From: Ureibacillus chungkukjangi
GTDB lineage: Bacteria > Bacillota > Bacilli > Bacillales_A > Planococcaceae
Assembly (NCBI RefSeq): GCF_003217295.1
Contig: NZ_QJTJ01000004.1
Span: 62,001-126,000, forward strand
Length of the DNA: 64,000 nt
Reading direction: 5' to 3'
In this document: positions 27,302 through 36,300 of the stretch, in pieces
How the letters are laid out: each line of letters begins with the position of its first letter
Position numbering within the stretch: the first letter of the stretch is position 1
Notes under the pieces: generated by a model
Seen by the model: the letters and a program-made list of their open reading frames with translations, nothing else
The model's database searches: none
What the model was told of the DNA's origin: nothing
Program-made: the position numbers and the translations under genes

Positions 27302-29218
27302 ATGGATAATTTAAAGTTAAAGGTAACGTTGCCCATAGCTGAGAATCAAAAAGCAATCAATGAGTTTCTTTTAGTAGAAGCAAATACTACGAATAAATCA
27401 AGCAAAACCCTGTTTTCTTACCGCAAGAAATTACAAACCATTTTTCAGGACATAACAGTTCCATATAATCTGCTTCAACCCGATGATATAAACAAATGGC
27501 TTATGACGAAAAAACATTTGAAAGATAGCACCATTCAGAAATATGAATCCGTAATGAGAGTGTTTTATCGCTTTTGTATTAAGGAAGGTTATTTAGAAAA
27601 ATCGCCGATAGAAATTAAGCCAAGAGAAAATAAGCCAAGCGAAAATGGAGGGAAGATTACACAAAACTATTGGGAATTAAGACGTGAATTACCCAATGCA
27701 GATAACCAAAGAGTGGTCAATGAATTTTTATTTACAATGAAAAACCTGAATAGAAAAGTAAATACAATTGTTGTTTATCGGGGATGTTTAAGTTATTTTT
27801 TTAAGGATTGGGAAAAGGCGTTTACTTCCATTACATTAGATGAAATTCGACAATGGTTCAACGAAGAACAAAAAAAGAAAACTGAAAGTAATATAGATGA
27901 TAGATATATAAAACCCCTTCGTAGCTTCTACAGCTTTTGTGAGGAAGTAGGTTATATAGTAGAACCACCGATAGAAAAGAAAAGTTGGAATAGAACGCCG
28001 GAAAGGTATTGGGAGATACAACGTCCTTTAAGAAATAGAAAGAACAAAGTAATAATTAATGAATTTCTATTCAATCTAAAAAATATAAACAAGACTAAGC
28101 GAACTATTGAAAATTATAGGGTTATCTTACAATTCTTTTTTAAAGAGAGAAAAGAATTGTTTTCCTCTATAACCTCGATAGATATCGATCATTGGATGAA
28201 TGACCAGATAAAGAATAAAAGTAAAGATACTGTGGGTAGAAATTTATCTGTTATCCGTACTTTTTATCGTTTTTGTATAAAGCAGGGGTATATGGAAAAA
28301 TCGCCTGTAAAATACCCGTGGGAACGAGATGGTTCAAATAGAAAGTATTGGGAGTTAAAGAGTCAATTGCTAAACGATAAGAATCATCAAGTTATCAACG
28401 AATATCTATTAAGTATTAAATTAGCCAATTTAAGTGAACGGACGATTCAAGATAGACGATTCTATTTAGAGAGATTCTTTAAGAACGAAAAGGAATCGTA
28501 TGATAACCTTAAATCCGAGTACATTCAAAAATGGTTTATCGAACGTAAGGAAATGTTGCAAGAAACTACAATTAGTAGCTATTTAAGTATGCTCTCCGCA
28601 TTTTACTTATTCTGTGTAGAAGAAGGCTATGTGGAAAAATCGCCCATCAAATCTCGCTGGTTTCCAAGATTACCAAAACCGATGCCAAAATATTTGGAAA
28701 AAGAGCAAATTGCCAAAATCCGAATGCAAAGTGAAGAACACCCGCTTCGAGATCTTTTGATAGTGGAATTCTTGTACGCGTCTGGTTGCCGAATCGGTGA
28801 ACTAAATACGCTTAACCGAACAGATGTAGATATAGAAAATCGAACAGCCCTTGTCTTAGGAAAAGGAAAAAAATTTCGTAAGATTCATTTTACAGTGAAA
28901 TGCGCTATTTTACTTGAACGATACCTTGAAACCCGTGATGATAATCATCCGGCCTTATTTCTCTCAGAGCGAGAAACTCGGCTTGGGATTCAGCGAATTC
29001 GCGACATTCTAAAGAATATCGGAAAACGAGTCAATCTTGTCGGATCACTTCACGCGCATCGATTTCGTCATACATTCGCAACGGAATTATTAGCGAAAGG
29101 GGCTGACCTTTCATTTATAGCAGATGAATTAGGGCATAGGAATCTTCAAACAACACAAATTTATGCGCGTCTTCCGAAACGAGAATTAATTTTGATGTAT
29201 CGGAAGTATATGAGATAA
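27302..29218 (+). CDS. Tyrosine recombinase C with four tandem core-binding domains
   Basis: This 638-residue protein is twice the usual size. Four copies of a roughly 105-residue unit precede one catalytic domain: about 10-107, 122-229, 236-340 and 348-453. Each unit contains a (V/I)(I/V)NEFL-like motif near its start (AINEFL, VVNEFL, IINEFL, VINEYL), a Trp-containing DD/DI-xxW helix, and ends FYxFC...GY(L/I/M/V)EKSPI or a variant. Units 2-4 begin with YWE(L/I). The catalytic domain (460-638) keeps Arg497, Lys521/523, His586, Arg589, His612 and Tyr621. The single catalytic domain matches recombinase A most closely. Four N-terminal binding units in one recombinase is not an arrangement I know; the extra units could read extended or repeated DNA. 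Confidence 0.92.
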   Translation: MDNLKLKVTLPIAENQKAINEFLLVEANTTNKSSKTLFSYRKKLQTIFQDITVPYNLLQPDDINKWLMTKKHLKDSTIQKYESVMRVFYRFCIKEGYLEKSPIEIKPRENKPSENGGKITQNYWELRRELPNADNQRVVNEFLFTMKNLNRKVNTIVVYRGCLSYFFKDWEKAFTSITLDEIRQWFNEEQKKKTESNIDDRYIKPLRSFYSFCEEVGYIVEPPIEKKSWNRTPERYWEIQRPLRNRKNKVIINEFLFNLKNINKTKRTIENYRVILQFFFKERKELFSSITSIDIDHWMNDQIKNKSKDTVGRNLSVIRTFYRFCIKQGYMEKSPVKYPWERDGSNRKYWELKSQLLNDKNHQVINEYLLSIKLANLSERTIQDRRFYLERFFKNEKESYDNLKSEYIQKWFIERKEMLQETTISSYLSMLSAFYLFCVEEGYVEKSPIKSRWFPRLPKPMPKYLEKEQIAKIRMQSEEHPLRDLLIVEFLYASGCRIGELNTLNRTDVDIENRTALVLGKGKKFRKIHFTVKCAILLERYLETRDDNHPALFLSERETRLGIQRIRDILKNIGKRVNLVGSLHAHRFRHTFATELLAKGADLSFIADELGHRNLQTTQIYARLPKRELILMYRKYMR

Positions 29219-29226
29219 GGAGGAAG

Positions 29227-30072
29227 ATGAAAATAATGGAGAAGGAAAAATACATTAAACAGTTTAAAGTAGATTACCATTTTCGTTTGACAAAGAAAAC
29301 CTTAAAAGGGTATATCTTAGCGGTCAATCAATTTTTAGATCATTCGAATGTACCACTGGCGCAGATCTCAAAACGAGATATCCGAAATTGGTTAAAATAC
29401 CTCATGGAAAATGGCTATGGACCCAGTACAATCAATGGTAAACTTGCTGCTCTGAAAACATTTTTTAAATATTGTTGGGAAGAAAGAATAATTCAGAAAA
29501 ATCCAGCAAAGGATATTTTATCCATAAAGCGAAACGAAACATTACCACGTTATTTGGAACATGAACAACTAGCGAGACTTCGAAGGTTAAAGGACGTGAC
29601 ATTAAAGGAGCGCGCAATCATCGAGACGTTATATGCAACTGGAGTCAGAATTAGTGAACTTATGGTCATGAATAAAGATGATATCAATTGGTCAGAAAGG
29701 AGTATCATGATTCGTAAAGGGAAGGGGAAAAAAGAACGGATTGTCTTATTCAACCAGGAATGTGCCCACTATTTGAAAACTTATCTAGCTAGCCGTACAG
29801 ACGATTTACCCTATGTTTTTTTAAATGTTGCCGAAACAAATCGTATTTACGATAAGTGGATTGGAACACAATTTCGCTCTTATTCAGAAAAATTAGGTTT
29901 TAAAGTAGCTCCACATATATTACGGCATACCTTCGCCGCCCATCTCGCACAAAAAGGGATGCAACTGGAAGGAATTCAAATGTTACTAGGTCATGAGAAG
30001 CACCATACCACCCATTCGTATGCACGCTTATATGAACATGCAAGAAAAGAGTTATATGATGAATGGATGTAA
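29227..30072 (+). CDS. Tyrosine recombinase D
   Basis: This 281-residue recombinase resembles B. It has a core-binding domain (about 7-98) and a catalytic domain with Arg141 (ATGVRISEL), Lys166/168 (RKGKGKK), His230-Arg233 (PHILRHTFA), His256 (LGHEK) and Tyr265 in HSYARL. It starts 8 bases after the stop of C, with AAGGAGGA between them, so the two are co-translated. It ends the four-gene unit. A C-D complex in which C brings four DNA-binding units is a reasonable inference. Confidence 0.92.
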   Translation: MKIMEKEKYIKQFKVDYHFRLTKKTLKGYILAVNQFLDHSNVPLAQISKRDIRNWLKYLMENGYGPSTINGKLAALKTFFKYCWEERIIQKNPAKDILSIKRNETLPRYLEHEQLARLRRLKDVTLKERAIIETLYATGVRISELMVMNKDDINWSERSIMIRKGKGKKERIVLFNQECAHYLKTYLASRTDDLPYVFLNVAETNRIYDKWIGTQFRSYSEKLGFKVAPHILRHTFAAHLAQKGMQLEGIQMLLGHEKHHTTHSYARLYEHARKELYDEWM

Positions 30073-30084
30073 GTTCATGAAAAT

Positions 30085-30135
30085 AAGGATTGTTGTATCG
30101 CTTCGTCTATCGAAACGGTTACGATAATCCTTTTT
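30085..30135 (+). terminator. Terminator of the recombinase operon
   Basis: AAGGATT pairs with AATCCTT, with further partial pairing inside, followed by TTTTT. The stem is imperfect but well placed, 13 bases after gene D. Confidence 0.6.
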
Positions 30136-30307
30136 GTTTGTTTTGATTGATTTTAGCTATACTAAAAATTAGAGCACGCTCATCGATAAGATACGCGGTT
30201 CCTCCTAGACACGTTCAAAACTAGAGGGGAGTCGTCTCGATAAAACGCGAACCAGGAGAATGACTAATAGACCTTTTACCTATACTAACAACGATTTTTG
30301 AAAAAGA
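30136..30307. other. Spacer between the recombinases and the silent cassette
   Basis: No gene was found. CGATAA followed within a few bases by CGCG occurs at about 30183 and 30239. The segment TCCTCCTAG...CTAGAGGGGA (about 30203-30231) can form a hairpin. These are candidates for recombinase binding, but I cannot show it. Confidence 0.35.
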
Positions 30308-30348
30308 CCTTAAACCCTTGGTATGACTAGGGTTTAAGGCTTTTTTTG
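30308..30348 (+). terminator. Terminator directly upstream of the silent S-layer body
   Basis: The perfect 11-bp stem CCTTAAACCCT / AGGGTTTAAGG is followed by CTTTTTTT. It ends only about 20 bases before the homology at 30370 and should block read-through into the cassette. Confidence 0.92.
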
Positions 30349-32829
30349 TTATGTAAGGTTGGAGCGGAAAGTGCAATTAACGCAAAAACTTTAAAAGTAG
30401 AATTCAATAATGCTGTTGCAACAGCTGACCAAGCAAAAGCTACTTTCGATGTTAAACGTGGATCATCTAACGTAAGTTTAACAGCGAAATGGAATGCTGA
30501 TGGTAAATCAGTAGAATTATCTTCATCTGCTAACTTATTAGCTGGTGATTATACTGTAGCTGTAAATGGTTTATCTGAAAAAGCATTAACAGGTACGACA
30601 ACTGTTAAAGCTGTTAAAGCAACTTCTTTAGACGTAGCTTCTACAGTATTATATGATGCAACAGCTGAAGCACCTGTAAATGTATCATTAAAAGATCAAT
30701 ATGGTGAAGAGTTAACATTAAACAACTCAGATTTCACTAAAACTGCATACAACAAAACTCAAGGTAAATCTGTAACATTAGGTTTCAATGGAACAGATAA
30801 AGCTTACTATGTAAATACATCAGCTAATGAAAATGATTTCAAAGTAGACGATGTTATCACTGTAACTTTCATTCACAATGAAACAGGTTTAACTGTTACT
30901 AAAGAATTAAAAGTTGTAGCTGCTTCTACTTTAGACGCTATTACTTTTGGTAACGTAGAACTTCCAAAAGATAAAACAATCTTAACTTCTAACTTAACAG
31001 ACGTTAAAGTTGCTTACACTGCTAAAGACCAATATGGTGAAGAAGTTGTTATTGACCCATCTGATGTTGAAATCGTAACTTCTGATGCATCTATCTTAGC
31101 TAAAAATGATGTTTCTTTCGTAACTGAAGAAAAAGTAAACAAAGTTAAAATTGCTAAATTTGGTAAAGAAGGTACTGTTACTTTAACATTATTAAGCAAA
31201 GCTTCAGGTAAAACTGCAACTGTAACTCTTGATGTGAAACAAGCTCCAGGTGCTATTTCTGAAGTTATCCTTGGTACTTCTGAATTAACTGTAGCAGCTA
31301 ACTCTACTGCACATGTTGGCGTAACAGTGAAAGATAACTATGGTACAGAAATTAAACCAGCTGACTATGTTTCTGGTAAATTTAATGTCACTTCTTCAAA
31401 CCCATCAGTTGTTGCTGCAAACGCAGTTGGAATTGTAAATACAACTGGTGATAATTATGGAAAAATTTCAGTTGCTGTAGCTGGAAATGCACAAAAAGGT
31501 GCAACATCAACAATTACAGTTACTGATGCAATTACTGGTAAAACTTACGGTTCATTTGTAGTAACTGCTGGTGAAGTAGCTGTGCCAACTACAATTGATG
31601 TAGCTAAAACTTCAAAACATGCATCTAAATTAGCTGTTGGTGCTGAAACTACAGTAACTTTCACTACATTAGATCAATATGGTAACGCAGCTGTATTAGG
31701 TGATTTCACTACTAACTATAAAATTAAAGGTACTGCTGATAATTTCACAGTTACAAAAACTTCACCTACAACTGCTAAAATTGAAGCTGATAAAGTTGGA
31801 ACTGCAGTAGTTGTTGCAGAACTTAAAAATGCTGCTGGTGATGTAGTAGCTTCTAAAGAAGTATCATTAGAAGTAGTAGCAAACTCATCTGAGGCAGGTC
31901 TTGCGATTTCTGATATCGCTACATTAGCTGCAGTTGACCCAGCAGATGAAGATGCAGTATTAGCTTCAGCTTATAAAGAAGCAGTAAAAGTTAAAACTGC
32001 TGATGGTGTAGCATTACCATCATCATCAATTATTTCTGTAACTTCATCTAATCCAGCTGTTGCTATGGTTGCTCTAGATGTAGATGGAAACTACTACGTA
32101 GCCGGTAAAGCTGCAACAACTGATGCAAGTGGTAAAGTAATTGATGCTAAAGCTACAATTACAGTGGTATATAATGCTACAGATAAACCAGTTACATTAA
32201 CTAAAGAAGTTACTGTTTCTGCTACACCTGTTGCAGTATCTGAAATTTCAGTAGTGGACAAAGCTCAAACTGCAATTGATACAGATTTAACTGAAGATGC
32301 AGAACAAGTACCAACAATCACTGTTGCAAACTTTGACGCATTATCAGATGTTGAGTTATTCCCAGTAGTTAAAGATAACTTTGGTCGTTACCAAGGTGCA
32401 ACTTTAGCTTCTAACCCAGCTGTATTTACAGACGTACAAATTTCGATTCAAAATGCTAAAGGATTTGTAGATGTTGATGGTGACGATACTATTACTTTAG
32501 GATCTGATGATGAATTAGTATTTACAACATTTGAAGATAACTTAATTAACTCTACAGATGGTAAAGCATCATTCCGTATTCTATTAACTAACGGTTCAAA
32601 AGTTCAATTTGTAGATGTAACTGTTAATGGTGGAACTACTGTTGCGCAAGCAGCAGCAGCAGCAGTTACGGCTGCAACAGATGCAGTAGTAACTGCAGAA
32701 ACATCTAAGTCACAAGCTGATGTAGACGCAGCACAAGCATTAGTAACAGCATTACCTACTGACGTAGCTCCAGCTACAACAAAAGCTGATTTACAAGATC
32801 GTTTAGCTGCAATTACTGTAACTCCTTAA
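30346..32829 (+). CDS. Silent S-layer body: no start, signal peptide or SLH domains
   Basis: An open frame of about 825 codons encodes a complete S-layer body: Ig-like beta domains with KDQYGEE-type motifs, and an Ala-rich helical C-terminus. It lacks promoter, ribosome site, proper start codon, signal peptide and SLH region. The first in-frame TTG (30346) lies inside the terminator T run. Homology with the expressed gene starts at SAINAKTLKV (30370), the point just after SLH domain 3 there. The frame has no stop or frameshift and keeps the codon bias of an abundant protein, so it has probably been expressed recently. Joined at the shared segment it would give a 1051-residue S-layer protein. 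An alternative is a gene truncated by insertion of the recombinases. Confidence 0.85.
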   Translation: MLCKVGAESAINAKTLKVEFNNAVATADQAKATFDVKRGSSNVSLTAKWNADGKSVELSSSANLLAGDYTVAVNGLSEKALTGTTTVKAVKATSLDVASTVLYDATAEAPVNVSLKDQYGEELTLNNSDFTKTAYNKTQGKSVTLGFNGTDKAYYVNTSANENDFKVDDVITVTFIHNETGLTVTKELKVVAASTLDAITFGNVELPKDKTILTSNLTDVKVAYTAKDQYGEEVVIDPSDVEIVTSDASILAKNDVSFVTEEKVNKVKIAKFGKEGTVTLTLLSKASGKTATVTLDVKQAPGAISEVILGTSELTVAANSTAHVGVTVKDNYGTEIKPADYVSGKFNVTSSNPSVVAANAVGIVNTTGDNYGKISVAVAGNAQKGATSTITVTDAITGKTYGSFVVTAGEVAVPTTIDVAKTSKHASKLAVGAETTVTFTTLDQYGNAAVLGDFTTNYKIKGTADNFTVTKTSPTTAKIEADKVGTAVVVAELKNAAGDVVASKEVSLEVVANSSEAGLAISDIATLAAVDPADEDAVLASAYKEAVKVKTADGVALPSSSIISVTSSNPAVAMVALDVDGNYYVAGKAATTDASGKVIDAKATITVVYNATDKPVTLTKEVTVSATPVAVSEISVVDKAQTAIDTDLTEDAEQVPTITVANFDALSDVELFPVVKDNFGRYQGATLASNPAVFTDVQISIQNAKGFVDVDGDDTITLGSDDELVFTTFEDNLINSTDGKASFRILLTNGSKVQFVDVTVNGGTTVAQAAAAAVTAATDAVVTAETSKSQADVDAAQALVTALPTDVAPATTKADLQDRLAAITVTP
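30370..30399 (+). repeat. Proposed crossover segment, silent copy
   Basis: It is identical to 22292-22321 except for two substitutions, in direct orientation and the same codon phase. ACTTT/AAAGT arms at its 3' end form a small inverted repeat. Confidence 0.7.
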
Positions 32830-33398
32830 TAAAACGAAATATTAATCAATAAATAAGTAGTATATAAATATTTAAAAAGAAGCCCTAAATGAGAGAAATC
32901 TTGTTTATGGCTTTTCTTTTTATTTTGTGATTAAACTAAATTTTTTCAATGAAATCTGTAAAATACTAAAATTGATTTTTGAGTATAGTGGATATAAGTA
33001 CTATAAATTATGATAATTCTGAAATAATAGGAAACAAAGTAATGCAAATATAGTCAAAATAACGATTTTTTATAAGTATAATGGATGAGTGGTTAAGTGG
33101 AGTTATATGAGTAATATTCAAAGAATTCCTTGGTTAACTCGTTCTTATAAAATTATAGATAAATAACTTTTCTATACATTTTAACAAGTAAAATCGCTTT
33201 AACTTAAAGTTATAGGAATTTAATCTTTTATATAAAATAAATACGATTCTTTAGCACTAACAAACCTTTCCACTTTCACCACAACTATATCACTTTTCCC
33301 TCTTTTTTATCATTTATCTATCACTCTATTTGTTATATGATTGTTTTGTAAGACAGAAACAAACAAAAACAATTTATCTCACAGGGGGATTTATATAA
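32830..33398. other. Terminator of the silent body and upstream region of the next SLH gene
   Basis: An imperfect hairpin (AAAAGAAGCC / GGCTTTTCTTTT, about 32874-32925) could end the cassette. The rest is AT-rich with no gene. The promoter of the gene at 33399 should be here, but I could not fix a clear -35/-10 pair. CAGGGGGA precedes its ATG. Confidence 0.45.
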
Positions 33399-36300
33399 AT
33401 GACAAACAATAAAACTTTCAAATATTTCAATACAGTAATGGCAGCAGCAGTAGTAGCATCTGGGGTAGCGGTAGTAGCGCCACAAGCAGCTGATGCATCA
33501 GAATTAAAGTTCACAGACGTTAAAGCAGGTGACTATTATTATGAAGCTGTAATGAATTTGGCTGAAAGAGGAATTGTTAAAGGATATAATGGCACTGGTA
33601 CATATGGACCGGAAAACAATATTACACGTGGACAAGTCGCTGTCATTCTAGCAAATGCTTTAGGCTTAGATACTGATAATGTAACGGATCCAGGATTTAA
33701 AGACGTTCCAAAATCTCATGATTACTATGGTGCAATCGCAGCACTTGCGAATGCGGGACATATTAGTGGGTATGAGGATAAAACATATAAACCAGGCGAG
33801 AAAATCAATCGCTATCATATGGCTTTGATTCTTGCTTCGGCGTTTAATTTAAAAGCTAAAAATGTAGAATCACTTCCATTCATAGATGTGATGGATGTAT
33901 ATAAAGACAAAATTGCTGCACTTTATGATAATGGTGTAACTGCAGGTAAAACAGCTACTACTTTCGGTGGTAACCAAAAAGTAACTCGTGGCCAAATGGC
34001 ATTATTCATCGTAGCTGCTGAAAAAGCTGCATATCCTACGATGACAGTATCTGAAATTAAAGATTCAAAAGTTTATACAGCAGATGGTAAAGAGTATACG
34101 TACTCTGAAGATGTTGCGGCAATCTTTGCAGAAGCTAACCATAAGGCTCTAGAAAATGCTGATATGGGTGTAATCGTTGAAAAAGGCGTAATTGTAGATG
34201 TTTATTTCCTTGCTTTAAATAATGCAGGCACTGAAGCAGAGCCAGTTGTATTTGACGGTGGCGATTCATTTATCTTAGGTGACCTAGTAGTGAATGCTGA
34301 CTGGTTAGAAGTGAAAAACCTAACAGTACTTGGTGATTTATATATCACAAGTGAAGTTGTAAACAGCTTATCAGTTGACATGGTAGATGTTGATGGTGAA
34401 GTCTTCGTTGAAGAGATTGAAGCAGCAGAAGAATCTCCTGTTGCTTCATTAAAAAAAATATTACCATTCAACACTGCAGCAGCAAATGCAAAATTAAGCT
34501 TTGTTGATTCAACTATTAAATCAATCGATACTGAACGTAACAATCTTGAAATCACTTCTAACACAGCGATTTCTGAAGTGAAATTATCTAAAAATGTTAA
34601 CGCAATTCAGTTAAATGCTGCAGTTGAGGCAGTGACAGTTAACAATGCAAAGGAAGTTCAAATTTCAGGTACTGGTTCTATCAACAAAGTAACAGTAGCT
34701 GAGGCTGCACAGGTAACTTTAAATGTACCTGGTCAAGTGAAAGAGCTTGTTGTTGCAAACAAGGATGCAAAAGTATCTTTAGGTGAAAATGTAACAGTTG
34801 AGAAACTAGTTGTACCAACAGAATCAGACTATGCAACAATTATCGATAACTACGAGAATGTAAAAGGAAATATTACTGGTGTACAAGATGAGCAAGGTGC
34901 TGTTATCGATACAACAGCTGTAGAAGCTTCAACAATCGAAGAATTACAAGCTGCATTAGCTGATACTCATGTGAAAACGATCAACGTAACAGCTGATATT
35001 GAAAACTTAACTGAAAGAATCGTTATTGATCGTGCTGTAACGATCAACGGTGGTGGACATACAATCAGCTTTGCAGATGCAATCAACGATCTTGCTTATG
35101 GTAGCCGCCAAGGTATCGTAGTAATGGCTAGTGATGTAGCAGTTAAAGACTTAAATGTTCAGCTAACTGAAAAAGCTGAGTGGCAAGGTGCTTATGCTGT
35201 ACAGGTTTATAATGCTCAAAATGTAACAATTCATAACTTTGCTGCTACAGGTGCAGATGCTGGTTTACTTGTGAACGGTTCAAAAGTGAAGCTAACTGGA
35301 ACAATCGATGTAAGTGGTAATGAATTTGGTGGTATCGAATCATCAATCGGTAGCGAGTTAACAGAAGCATCTTCAATCGTTACAACTGAAGCTACTTTAG
35401 TAAACACTTCTGAAGTCTATGGTTTACCTACAATTTGGGAAGACAAAGTAACAGGTACAGTTCAATCTGCTGAAGGTGCATTAAAAGTAAATGATGCAGT
35501 AAAAGATGGACAAGTACAATACTATTTAACAAACGCTGCAACAACAGTAGAGGTTGAAACTCTTGCTGAATTACAAGCTGCATTAGATCGTGCTGATATC
35601 CAAACTATCAATTTAGTAAAAGATATCGAGGAAGTAGCTTCAACAATTGTAGTTGACCGTGCTGTAACAATCGAAGGTAACAACCATACAATCAGCTTCA
35701 CAGATGCTATCAACGGACAAGCTAATGGAGGTCGTCAAGGAATCGTAGTACTTGGTGATGATGTAACAATCAATAACTTAGCTGTTCAATTAACTGAAGA
35801 AGCTAATTGGCAGGGTGCTTACGCAGTACAAGTTTATAATGCTGAAAAAGTAGTGCTAAATAACTTCACTGGTACAGGCGCAGACGCAGCAATTCTTGTG
35901 AATGCCTCTCAAGTGGACTTAACAGGTACAACAACAGTTTCAGGCAATGAATTCGGTGGTATCGAAGTTTCAAAAGGTACGGAAGAAGGATTATCAAACT
36001 CTGTATTAAATGTAACAGGTACAATTGCAAACGAATCAGAAGCTACAGGTGAGCCAACAATCTGGGTAGTTCATAACAATGATAATGCAAAAACAGCTCA
36101 AGGAACTGTATCAGGTAGCGCTTTAGACTCTGCAGTAGTGAACTATATCGACAAAACAGCAGGATACCAAACTCAGTACTATACTCAAAATGCTCCAGTT
36201 CAGTTAGTTAGTTTTGGAGGCGACAAAACTGTATGGAACTCTATGAACCTTGCTTATATCGAGGTAGTTGCTCAGTCTGAAAACGGTTTGAAAGAATTAG

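Noticed and set aside
30346-32829. Silent S-layer body as an independently expressed gene
   Set aside because: The only in-frame start-like codon lies inside a terminator T run, with no promoter, ribosome site or signal peptide.
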